The notes under the pieces are model-generated. The model saw only the letters and a program-made list of their open reading frames with translations, was not told the origin of the DNA and ran no database searches. The translations under genes and the position numbers were made by a program. From positions 1 to 64,000 of the forward strand of contig NZ_JACYXF010000007.1 in NCBI RefSeq assembly GCF_015352985.1: 64,000 nt of DNA, given 5' to 3'. The first letter of the stretch is position 1. Every line of letters starts with the position of its first letter. The DNA comes from Noviherbaspirillum malthae. Lineage in GTDB: Bacteria > Pseudomonadota > Gammaproteobacteria > Burkholderiales > Burkholderiaceae_D. Of the stretch, positions 55,586 to 63,690 are shown piece by piece.

Positions 55586-56449
55586 TCATGCCAGCCAGCG
55601 CTTGCGCCGCTTGTAGCTCTTCACGTCCCTGAAGCTCTTGCGTTCCTCGCCGCCGACGCCGAGGTAGAACTCCTTGACGTCCTCGTTGCTGGCGAGGTCC
55701 TTCGCGCTGCCGTCCATCACGATGCGGCCGCTTTCCATGATGTAGCCGTAGTCGGCATATTTCAGCGCCATGTTGGTGTTCTGCTCCGCCAGCAGGAAGG
55801 TCACCTTTTCCTTCTTGTTCAGGTCCTGCACGATGTCGAACACTTCCTCGACGATGCGCGGCGCCAGGCCCATCGACGGCTCATCCAGCAGCACCATGCG
55901 CGGATTGGTCATCAGCGCGCGGCCGATCGCGCACATCTGCTGCTCGCCGCCGGAGGTGTAGGCGGCCTGCGAGGTGCGGCGCGTCTTGAGGCGCGGGAAA
56001 TAGCTGTACACCTTGTCCAGGTTGGCCGAGATGTCGCCCTTGTTCTTCAGCGTATAGGCGCCGGTGAGCAGGTTTTCCTCGATGGTCAGGTGGGCGAAGC
56101 AGTGCCGGCCTTCCATCACCTGCACCACGCCGCGCTGCACCAGGTCGGCGGGCGACAGGTTCTCGATGCGTTCGCCGCGCAGCTGGATCATGCCCTTGGT
56201 GACTTCGCCGCGTTCGCCGCGCAGCAGGTTCGACACCGCGCGCAGGGTCGTGGTCTTGCCGGCGCCGTTGCCGCCGAGGAGAGCGACGATGCGGCCTTCG
56301 GGCACGCTCAGCGACACGCCCTTGAGCACCAGGATCACATGGTTGTAGATGACTTCGATGCCATTGACTTCGAGCAGGTTGGCAAGCGGCGCAGCCTGGG
56401 CAGAATGAGCCGAATGGGCAGGGGCGGCAGACAGCACGGCGGAAGGCAT
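55586..56449 (-). CDS. livF: branched-chain amino-acid-type ABC transporter ATPase (LivF-like)
   Basis: A 287-residue ABC ATPase with Walker A GGNGAGKTT (about 59-67), Q-loop, signature YTSGGEQQMCAIGRAL and Walker B MVLLDEPSMGLAP. The helical insert and length fit LivF. It differs in two ways: an extra Ala/His-rich N-terminal 25 residues and a basic C-terminal tail (KSYKRRKRWLA). It energises uptake of the ligand bound by the periplasmic protein encoded next. AAGGAAA precedes the start. Confidence 0.9.
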   Translation of the reverse strand: MPSAVLSAAPAHSAHSAQAAPLANLLEVNGIEVIYNHVILVLKGVSLSVPEGRIVALLGGNGAGKTTTLRAVSNLLRGERGEVTKGMIQLRGERIENLSPADLVQRGVVQVMEGRHCFAHLTIEENLLTGAYTLKNKGDISANLDKVYSYFPRLKTRRTSQAAYTSGGEQQMCAIGRALMTNPRMVLLDEPSMGLAPRIVEEVFDIVQDLNKKEKVTFLLAEQNTNMALKYADYGYIMESGRIVMDGSAKDLASNEDVKEFYLGVGGEERKSFRDVKSYKRRKRWLA

Positions 56450-56552
56450 AGGATTTCCTTGTTGCTTGTTCGTTGAACCGGTAAGAATCCCGCGGCGGCG
56501 GATCGCTCCGAATCGCCGCCGCTGGGTACATCAGCTACGCATCAGCAATCGA

Positions 56553-57872
56553 TCAGCAGCTGCGCGGCTTGACGTTCTTCTCCTTCGCATACTTCTCCGC
56601 ATACTCCTTGACCAGCGGATCGATCAGCGACTTGTCGGCCTGGTACCAGTCGGAAGTGATGTTCCACTTCTTGCCGTCCCACTGCACGATGCGCGCCCAG
56701 TCGGCGCCCATGTGGTTGGCGCAGGAAGTCTGCACCGGCCGCATGATCTCGCCGAAGCCCAGCGCCTTCAGGCGATCGGCAGTGAGGTTCAGGTTCTCGA
56801 AGCCCCAGCGCACCTGTTCCGGCGTCAGCGCCTTGCCCTTGCCGAATTTTTCCTGCGCGGTGCGGATCGCCTCGACCTGCATCATCGAGATCATCATGCC
56901 GCGGGTATGCGCCAGCGTGCCGATCTCGTTGCCGTCGGATGCGGTGCCCTGGCCCTTGTCGTAGACCATCTTCTTCAGGTCGTCATGCACCTTGTCGCGC
57001 GCGGCGCTGTTGTGGATGGTGATGGCGTTGTAGCCCTTGGCGCCGTCGCCGATATCCTTCACGTCATGGTCGGAACCGGCCCACCAGATCGCATACATCT
57101 TGTCGCGGGGAAAACCGGTAGCCTGCGCCTCGCGGATCGCCGCCGGCGTCATCACGCCCGCGCTCCAGAACAATACATAGTCGGGGCGCTGCTGGCGGAT
57201 CTGCAGCCAGGTCGACTTCTGCTCCACGCCCGGCGGCGTGACCGGCAGCAGGCTCAGCGTGAAGCCGTCCTTGGCGGCGCGCTTCTGCAGCAGTGGGATC
57301 GGTTCCTTGCCGTAAGGCGAATCGTGATAGACCAGCGCGATCTTCTTGCCCTTCAGGTTGCCCTTTTCCTTCTTCAGGATATCCTGGATCATCACGTCGG
57401 CCGCGGTCCAGTAGGTGCCCAAAAGCGGGAAGTTCCATTCGAACACGGTGCCGTCGACCGACTGCGACAGGCCGTAGCCCAGCGTCTCGATCGGCATCTT
57501 GTCGGCATAGGCCTTGTCGGTCACGGCGAAGGTGATGCCGGTCGACTGCGGGTCGAAGCCGGCCGCGCCGGTGCCGCGCCCCTTCAGGCGCTCGTAGCAT
57601 TCGACGCCTTTGGCTGCGTCATAGGCGGTTTCGCACTCCTCGTACGTCAGCTTCACGCCGTTGACGCCGCCGTCGCGCGCATTGATCAGTTTCAGGTAGT
57701 CCTGCTTGCCGTTGGCCCAGGGAATGCCCAGCGGCGCGAATTGTCCGGTACGGTACACCAGCAGCGGCACGAACTGCTCGGCCGTCTGCGCGTACGACAG
57801 CGACGCGGTGGTCAGCGCCGAGAAGCCGGCAACTGCAATGGCAACGGTGGCAGCGATGTTTTTCAACTTCAT
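56553..57872 (-). CDS. periplasmic ligand-binding protein of the Liv/HAAT family
   Basis: A 439-residue exported solute-binding protein. The signal peptide ends near ASLSYAQT (residue 29). The body belongs to the LivJ-type periplasmic binding proteins (PLLVYRTGQFAPLGIP at the start and KKIALVYHDSPYGKEPIPLL in the middle) but is longer than LivJ, as in proteins binding aromatic or acyl compounds. Four cysteines are present, including CETAYDAAKGVEC and a C-terminal Cys. AAGGAG precedes the ATG. It is separated from livM by 230 bp containing a repeat A pair, so its mRNA may be differentially stabilised. Confidence 0.88.
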   Translation of the reverse strand: MKLKNIAATVAIAVAGFSALTTASLSYAQTAEQFVPLLVYRTGQFAPLGIPWANGKQDYLKLINARDGGVNGVKLTYEECETAYDAAKGVECYERLKGRGTGAAGFDPQSTGITFAVTDKAYADKMPIETLGYGLSQSVDGTVFEWNFPLLGTYWTAADVMIQDILKKEKGNLKGKKIALVYHDSPYGKEPIPLLQKRAAKDGFTLSLLPVTPPGVEQKSTWLQIRQQRPDYVLFWSAGVMTPAAIREAQATGFPRDKMYAIWWAGSDHDVKDIGDGAKGYNAITIHNSAARDKVHDDLKKMVYDKGQGTASDGNEIGTLAHTRGMMISMMQVEAIRTAQEKFGKGKALTPEQVRWGFENLNLTADRLKALGFGEIMRPVQTSCANHMGADWARIVQWDGKKWNITSDWYQADKSLIDPLVKEYAEKYAKEKNVKPRSC

Positions 57873-57927
57873 GTTGGTCTCCTTGTTGTTGGCGTACTTT
57901 CTGGGTACGGATGAAGCTTGTTTTAAC

Positions 57928-58022
57928 TCCCTCCCCTTCAAGGGGAGGGCTGGGGTGGGGATGGGTTTGAATGTCCCACTGAACCCATCCCCATCCCAAC
58001 CTTCCCCTTGAAGGGGAAGGGG
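57928..58022. repeat. repeat family A, inverted pair inside the transporter operon
   Basis: The same facing arrangement as at 43216-43311: one unit at 57928-57969 and its inverse at 57982-58022. The CCCTTGAAGGGG-type hairpins and the GGGTGGGGATGGGTT tail are clear. It lies between livM and the binding-protein gene. Confidence 0.85.
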
Positions 58023-58102
58023 CATTCTTTATGCTCCTTCTACCTCGCGGCTTGGAATCTGCTTCATTGCCTTAAAGAGGAAGGAGCGCTCCTTAAACTT
58101 GC

Positions 58103-59167
58103 TCAATGCGGGAACGGCCAAACCCGCAGCTTTTGCCGCGCGGTCTGCCACAGCCTTGCCAAACCATGCGGCTCGACGATCAGGAAAAACACGATCAGCG
58201 CGCCGAAGATCATGTGTTCCAAATGCGACGCCGTGGCGGTCGACAGCGGCAGGCCGAACCAGTGCGGCACGTAATTGAGCAGCAGCGGCAGCAGCACCAT
58301 GAAGGCTGCGCCGAAGAAGCTGCCGACGATCGAACCCAGGCCGCCGATGATCACCATGAACAGCAGCTGGAAGGACTTGTCGATGGAAAACGCCGCCGGC
58401 TCCCAGGCGCCGAGGTGGATGAAGCCCCACAGCGCGCCGGCCACGCCGATGATGAAGGAACTCACCGCGAAGGCCGACAGCTTGGCAAACACCGGGCGGA
58501 TGCCGATCACCGCCGCCGCCACGTCCATGTCGCGGATCGCCATCCATTCGCGGCCGATCGCGCTGCGCACCAGGTTCTTGGCCAGCAGGGCGAACACCAC
58601 CACCACGCTCAGGCAGAAGACATATTTTTCCATCGGCGTGTCGAGCGTGATGCCGAGGAAGTTCAGCGTGCCGACGCTGACGGAACCGGAGGACGAGTTG
58701 TTGGTGACCCAAGCGACGCGGTTGGTGAACCAGTCGGTGAAGAACTGCGCGGCCAGCGTCGCCACCGCGAGATAGAGGCCGCGGATGCGCAGGCTGGGAA
58801 TGCCGAAGAAGACGCCGAACACCGTTGCGCACAGCCCGCCGCCGATCAGCGATACCAGCAGCGGCATGCCGGGGAAGCGCGCATGCAGGTTGAAGGCCGC
58901 GTAGGCGCCGATGGCCATGAAGGCGCCGGTGCCGAGCGAGATCTGCCCGCAGTAGCCGACCAGGATGTTCAGGCCGATCGCCGCCAGCGACAGCACCAGG
59001 AAGGGGATCAGCACCGCGCGGAAAAAATAGTCGCTGGCGAAGGCCGGCAGCACGACGAAGCCGACGATGAGCAGCAGCCACATCGCAATGCGGTCCTGCG
59101 AGACCGGGAAAATCTGCTGGTCGGTGAGATAGCTGGTTTTGAACTGACCGTTTTCGCGGTAAAACAT
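58103..59167 (-). CDS. livM: ABC transporter permease LivM-like
   Basis: A 354-residue inner-membrane permease with about nine hydrophobic helices. Family segments are LNILVGYCGQISLGTGAFMAIGAYAAF and the EAA-like loop GREWMAIRDMDVAAAVIGI. It pairs with LivH to form the channel for the bound substrate. GGAGA stands before the start at 59167. It is separated from the LivH gene by the family C array of 530 bp, which is unusual inside an operon. Confidence 0.9.
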   Translation of the reverse strand: MFYRENGQFKTSYLTDQQIFPVSQDRIAMWLLLIVGFVVLPAFASDYFFRAVLIPFLVLSLAAIGLNILVGYCGQISLGTGAFMAIGAYAAFNLHARFPGMPLLVSLIGGGLCATVFGVFFGIPSLRIRGLYLAVATLAAQFFTDWFTNRVAWVTNNSSSGSVSVGTLNFLGITLDTPMEKYVFCLSVVVVFALLAKNLVRSAIGREWMAIRDMDVAAAVIGIRPVFAKLSAFAVSSFIIGVAGALWGFIHLGAWEPAAFSIDKSFQLLFMVIIGGLGSIVGSFFGAAFMVLLPLLLNYVPHWFGLPLSTATASHLEHMIFGALIVFFLIVEPHGLARLWQTARQKLRVWPFPH

Positions 59168-59230
59168 GATGCTGTCTCCAATGTGCCGAGTGGATTCCGG
59201 CGATGATTTTTATTCCTGCTGCGTGTCTGC

Positions 59231-59700
59231 TCCCTTCTCCCGCAAGCGGGAGAAGGGTTGGGGATGAGGGGGCTGGCGAGACCTCCTGCGGTCTTGGCAA
59301 CTCCCCTCACCCCTGCCCCTCTCCCGCTTGCGGAAGAGGGGTTCTATTCTCCGTACTCAAGCTTCCGCCGGTTGGCTCCCTTCTCCCGCAGGCGGGAGAA
59401 GGGTTGGGGATGAGGGGGCTGGCGAGACCTCCTGCGGTCTTGGCAACTCCCCTCACCCCTGCCCCTCTCCCGCTTGCGGGAGAGGGGTTCTACTTTCCGT
59501 ACTCAAGCTTCCGTCGCTTGGCTCCCTTCTCCCGCAAGCGGGAGAAGGGTTGGGGATGAGGGGGCTGGCGAGACCTCCTGCGGTCTTGGCTATCCCCCTC
59601 ACCCCTGCCCCTCTCCCGCTTGCGGAAGAGGGGTTCTATTCTCGATATCCACGATTGCGCTGCCTTGCTCCCTTTTCCCACCTGCGGCAGCGGGGAGCAC
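59231..59700 (+). repeat. tandem array of family C, 146-bp unit
   Basis: Three full units start at 59231, 59377 and 59523, exactly 146 bp apart; a decayed fourth begins at 59669. Each unit has the hairpin CCCTTCTCCCGC/GCGGGAGAAGGG, the tail TTGGGGATGAGGGGGCTGGC, then GAGACCTCCTGCGGTCTTGG (its own small hairpin), and a second hairpin CCCCTCTCCCGCTTGCGG. Copies differ at only a few positions. No gene is encoded here. The array lies between livH and livM of one operon. Confidence 0.92.
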
Positions 59701-60630
59701 TCAAACCCGATCAATAATCTTGTCCCCGAACAGCCCCTGCGGCCTCACCAGCAGGAACCCCAGCGCCAGCACATACGCAAACCAGTTCTCGATCCCGCCC
59801 CCGAAGAACGGCCCGAGATACACCTCCGACAATTTCTCGCCCGCCCCGATGATCAGCCCGCCGATGATCGCGCCCGGCACCGAGGTCAATCCTCCGAGAA
59901 TCACCACCGGCAGCGCCTTCAGCGCCACCTGCGAAATCGAGAACTGCACGCCCAGCTTCGAGCCCCAGATGATCCCCGCCACCAGCGCGACGATGCCGCC
60001 CACCGACCAGACAATCACCCAGATGCGCGACAGCGGAATGCCGATCGACTGCGCCGCCTGGTGATCATCCGCCACCGCGCGCAGCGCGCGGCCGGTCGCG
60101 GTTTTCTGGAAGAAGATCGACAGCGCGGCCACCAGCGCTGCGGCAATCATCGCCGCATACAAGTCTTCCTTGCTGATCAGCAGGCCGCCTTCGAAGGTGT
60201 TCTCGAACATCATCATCGGATCCTTCGGCATGCCGACGTCGATCTTGTAGGTCGCGCTGCCGAACAGCAGCTGGCCGGCGCCGTCCATGAAGTAGCCGAT
60301 GCCGAGCGTGGCCATCAGCAGGGCGATCGGCTCCTGGTTGACCAGCTTGCGCAGCGCGAAGCGCTCGATCAGCCACGCCACCACGACCATGATCGCGATC
60401 GAGACGATCAGCGCCAGCGCATTGGCGAGAAAGGCGTTACTGAAGCCCAGCCATTTCGGGATCCATTCGGAAAAGCGCGCCATCGCCAGCGCCGCAAACA
60501 GCACCATCGCGCCCTGCGCAAAGTTGAACACGCCGGAAGCCTTGAATATCAGCACGAAGCCCAGCGCCACCAGCGCGTAGAGCATGCCGGCCATCAGCCC
60601 GCCGAACAACGTTTCGATGAAAAAACCCAT
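59701..60630 (-). CDS. livH: ABC transporter permease LivH-like
   Basis: A 309-residue permease with eight to nine hydrophobic helices. Segments are YALVALGFVLIFKASGVFNFAQGA near the start and GRALRAVADDHQAAQSIGI as the EAA-like loop contacting the ATPases. The ATG at 60630 follows GAGGGG on the minus strand. The stop lies at the very edge of the family C array, and the C-terminal codons sit in C-rich + strand sequence (25 C, 10 G at 59701-59760). Confidence 0.9.
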   Translation of the reverse strand: MGFFIETLFGGLMAGMLYALVALGFVLIFKASGVFNFAQGAMVLFAALAMARFSEWIPKWLGFSNAFLANALALIVSIAIMVVVAWLIERFALRKLVNQEPIALLMATLGIGYFMDGAGQLLFGSATYKIDVGMPKDPMMMFENTFEGGLLISKEDLYAAMIAAALVAALSIFFQKTATGRALRAVADDHQAAQSIGIPLSRIWVIVWSVGGIVALVAGIIWGSKLGVQFSISQVALKALPVVILGGLTSVPGAIIGGLIIGAGEKLSEVYLGPFFGGGIENWFAYVLALGFLLVRPQGLFGDKIIDRV

Positions 60631-60699
60631 GATGCCCCTCGTCTTGTACTTGTATGTCTCTTGCCGGTGCGTGCCGGGCAATCAGTGCGATCGATGCAA

Positions 60700-61488
60700 T
60701 CAGTGCGCCGCGCCCAGATAGGCATTGATCACGTCTTCATTCCTGCGCACTTCGTCCGGCGTGCCGTCGCCGATCTTCTTGCCGTAATCGAGCACCACCA
60801 CGCGGTCGGAGATATCCATCACGACGCCCATGTCATGCTCGATGAGCACGATGGTGGTGCCGAACTGGTCGTTGACGTCGAGGATGAAGCGGCACATGTC
60901 CTGCTTTTCCTCCACGTTCATGCCGGCCATCGGCTCGTCGAGCAGCAGGATCGATGGTTCCGCCGCCAGCGCGCGGCCGAGTTCCACGCGCTTCTGCAGG
61001 CCGTAGGGCAGGCGGCTGACCGGCGTCTTGCGGATGTGCTGGATTTCCAGGAAGTCGATGATTTCCTCGACCTTTCTGCGGTGCTCGATCTCTTCCTTCT
61101 GCGCCGGCCCCCAGTACAGCGCCTGCAGCAGGAAGTTGGTCTGCATCTTCAGGTTGCGGCCGGTCATGATGTTGTCGAGCACCGACATGCCCTTGAACAG
61201 CGCGATGTTCTGGAAGGTGCGGGCAATGCCGCTCTTGGCCGCGGCATAGGTGTTCATATCCTTGCGCTGCTGGCCGCGGTAGGTGATCACGCCCTGCTGC
61301 GGACGATAGACGCCGTTGATCACGTTCAGCATCGAGCTCTTGCCGGCGCCGTTGGGGCCGATGATGGAGCGGATCTCGTGCTCGCGCACATCGAAGGAAA
61401 TGTCGGTCAGCGCCTTCACGCCGCCGAAGGATAGCGAGATGTTCTTCAGGTCGAGAATGACGTCGCCGATCTTGCGTGTGCCGTTCAT
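60700..61488 (-). CDS. livG: ABC transporter ATPase LivG-like
   Basis: A 262-residue ABC ATPase. Walker A is GPNGAGKS (44-51), the signature region reads VSRLPYGLQKRVELGRALAA, and Walker B is ILLLDEPMAGMN, with the LivG-type insert between (GRNLKMQTNFLLQALYWGPA). The canonical LSGG signature is replaced by LPYG, as is common in the LivG group. It starts one base beyond the stop of the acyl-CoA synthetase gene, so the two are transcribed together. Confidence 0.9.
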   Translation of the reverse strand: MNGTRKIGDVILDLKNISLSFGGVKALTDISFDVREHEIRSIIGPNGAGKSSMLNVINGVYRPQQGVITYRGQQRKDMNTYAAAKSGIARTFQNIALFKGMSVLDNIMTGRNLKMQTNFLLQALYWGPAQKEEIEHRRKVEEIIDFLEIQHIRKTPVSRLPYGLQKRVELGRALAAEPSILLLDEPMAGMNVEEKQDMCRFILDVNDQFGTTIVLIEHDMGVVMDISDRVVVLDYGKKIGDGTPDEVRRNEDVINAYLGAAH

Positions 61489-61489
61489 G

Positions 61490-63457
61490 TCAGGCCGCCT
61501 TCTTCAGGGTGGAAAACGTCTTCACGTCGACGATGCGCAGGTCGGCCGCCACCATGCCTTCGCGGCCATCCTCGAACTTCACCTGCGTCTCGATGTACTG
61601 CGAAGTCCTGCCGCCGTAGAGCGCATCGATCAGCACCTTGTACTTCTCGGCGACGAAGCGGCGGCGCACCTTGCGCGTGCGGGTCAGTTCGTCGTCGTCG
61701 GCATCGAGCTCCTTGTGCAGCACCAGGAAGCGGTGGATCTGGGTGTCGGCCATCATCGGTTCCGATGCGAGGTCGGCATTCACCTTTTCCACGCATTCGG
61801 CGATCAGGTCGTAGGTCTCGTGCTTGCCTGCAAGGTCGGTATAGCCCGAGTAGGCGATGCCGCGCCGCTCGGCCCAGTTGCCCACCGCATCGAGATCGAT
61901 GTTGATGAAGGCGCACACCATGTCGCGCTGGTTGCCGAAGGCGACCGCTTCCTTGATGAAGGGGAAGAACTTCAGCTTGTTCTCGATATAGTTCGGCGCG
62001 AACATCGCACCGCTGTTCATGCGGCCGACATCGGCGGCGCGGTCGATGATCTTCAGGTGGCCTTCTTCGTCGAAGAGGCCGGCATCGCCGGTATGGAAAT
62101 AGCCTTCGCTGTCGATCACTTCCGCGGTCGCATCCGGCCGCTTGTAGTATTCCTTGAGCAGCGCGGCGGATTTCACCAGCACTTCGCCGTTGGGCGCGAG
62201 CTTGACTTCGACGCCGGGCGCCGGCAGGCCGACGCTGTCGAACTTGATGTTGCCGTTCGGCTGCAGGCAGACATAGGCGCAAGTCTCGGTCGAGCCGTAC
62301 AGCTGCTTGAGATTGATGCCGATGGAGCGGTAGAAGCGGAACAGGTCGGGGCCGATTGCAGCGCCCGCGGTATAGGCCACGCGCACCCGCGACAGCCCGA
62401 GCACGTTCTTCAGCGGACCATAAACCAGCAGTTCGCCCATCCTGTACTGGAAGCGGTCCATCGCACTCACCGGCTTGCCGTCGAGGATATCGGACCCCAC
62501 GCGGCGGGCGACGTCCATGTAGTGATGAAAGATCTTGCGCTTGACGGCGCCGGCGTCTTCCATGCGGATCATCACGGTAGTCAGCATGTTTTCGAAGATG
62601 CGCGGCGGCGCGAAATAATAGGTCGGGCCGATCTCGCGCAGATCGTTCAATACCGTGTCGGCCGATTCGGGGCAGTTGACGGTGTAGCCCGCCACGATCG
62701 CCTGGGCGAAGGAAAACAGGTGATCGCCCACCCAGGCCATCGGCAGGTAGGAAAGAATGTCTTCATCCGGCGTCAGCGCATCGAATTCGATGCTGCCTTT
62801 CGCCGCGGTGATGAAGGAGCCGTGCGTCTGGCATACGCCTTTCGGCTTGCCGGTGGTGCCCGAGGTATAGAGCATCACCGCGACATCGTCTTCGCTGCCG
62901 GCATTGATTTCATTGAGGAAGAAATCCGGATGGCTGCGCTCGAACTCGCGGCCGAGCTGCTGCACTTTTTCGAAGAAGGAGAGTTCCGGCTGGTTGTAGT
63001 GGCGCATGCCGCGGTCATCGTCGTAGATGATGTGCTGCAGCAGCATGCTGCCGGCGGGCAGGTCTTCCTTGATCTCGAACAGCTTGTCGACCTGCTCCTG
63101 GTCCTCGGCCACGGCGAATGCGACTTCCGCATCCTGCAGCACGAAGGCCATGTCGACCGCGCGCGCATCCTGGTACAGCGGCACCGCGACGCCGCCCAGG
63201 CATTGCGCGGCAATCATCGACCAGTAGAGGCGGGGACGGTTGTCGCCGACGATGGCCAGATTCATTCCCCGCTTGAAACCCATCGCGGCCAGGCCGCAGG
63301 CGAAGGAGCGCACTTCATCGACCACCTGCGACCAGTTCCAGCTCTGCCAGATGCCGAGGTCCTTTTCCCGGAAGGCCGGCCGGTCGGCGCGGCGCTGGCC
63401 ATGTTGCAGCAGCATGCGGGGGAAGGTGCTTCCGCCCGTCTTGATCATCTCTACCAT
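61490..63457 (-). CDS. AMP-forming long-chain-type acyl-CoA synthetase
   Basis: A 655-residue FadD15/ACSL-like ligase. The ATP motif is LYTSGTTGKPKGVCQTHG, the second motif LYGSTETCAYV, and GYFHTGDAGLFDEEGHL precedes the hinge. The usual C-terminal catalytic lysine region is divergent (LTRTRKVRRRFVAEKY). It would activate a fatty or arylalkanoic acid carried in by the Liv-type transporter; this link is inferred from the operon. It is the first gene of the minus-strand operon, divergent from the Crp/Fnr-like regulator. Confidence 0.88.
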   Translation of the reverse strand: MVEMIKTGGSTFPRMLLQHGQRRADRPAFREKDLGIWQSWNWSQVVDEVRSFACGLAAMGFKRGMNLAIVGDNRPRLYWSMIAAQCLGGVAVPLYQDARAVDMAFVLQDAEVAFAVAEDQEQVDKLFEIKEDLPAGSMLLQHIIYDDDRGMRHYNQPELSFFEKVQQLGREFERSHPDFFLNEINAGSEDDVAVMLYTSGTTGKPKGVCQTHGSFITAAKGSIEFDALTPDEDILSYLPMAWVGDHLFSFAQAIVAGYTVNCPESADTVLNDLREIGPTYYFAPPRIFENMLTTVMIRMEDAGAVKRKIFHHYMDVARRVGSDILDGKPVSAMDRFQYRMGELLVYGPLKNVLGLSRVRVAYTAGAAIGPDLFRFYRSIGINLKQLYGSTETCAYVCLQPNGNIKFDSVGLPAPGVEVKLAPNGEVLVKSAALLKEYYKRPDATAEVIDSEGYFHTGDAGLFDEEGHLKIIDRAADVGRMNSGAMFAPNYIENKLKFFPFIKEAVAFGNQRDMVCAFINIDLDAVGNWAERRGIAYSGYTDLAGKHETYDLIAECVEKVNADLASEPMMADTQIHRFLVLHKELDADDDELTRTRKVRRRFVAEKYKVLIDALYGGRTSQYIETQVKFEDGREGMVAADLRIVDVKTFSTLKKAA

Positions 63458-63625
63458 GTCCCACTCGCTCTCTGATAACAGGTGTAACCGTCATGAAGCA
63501 TTGGAATCCGGAGTGCCAAGGATTGCTCAGGGCGATGCAGGCCGGCTTGCCGCACTGTACATGCGCAGCGCAAGTCGGCTTACAATGTCTCCGTTGTTTG
63601 TATTCTTTTGTTGTCAGCATACTAG

Positions 63626-63654
63626 ACAGATGAAAGTCTGTGCGCTGTCATCTG
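63626..63654. promoter_or_regulatory. inverted repeats in the divergent regulator/operon region
   Basis: Two overlapping inverted repeats are seen: ACAGA-N6-TCTGT (63626-63641), and CAGATGA (63627-63633) with TCATCTG (63648-63654). They lie 37-65 bp before the Crp/Fnr-type gene and could be its operator and that of the divergent synthetase. Confidence 0.45.
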
Positions 63655-63690
63655 ACCGACAATCTTCATTCGATCAAAAGACTATCGTTG

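Noticed and set aside
59231..59700. Possible CRISPR array
   Set aside because: The units are 146 bp with nearly identical sequence throughout, so there are no variable spacers; no cas genes are present.
61316..63475. 719-codon frame antisense to the acyl-CoA synthetase
   Set aside because: Same cause: codon-position GC bias of the real minus-strand gene keeps the opposite frame open.
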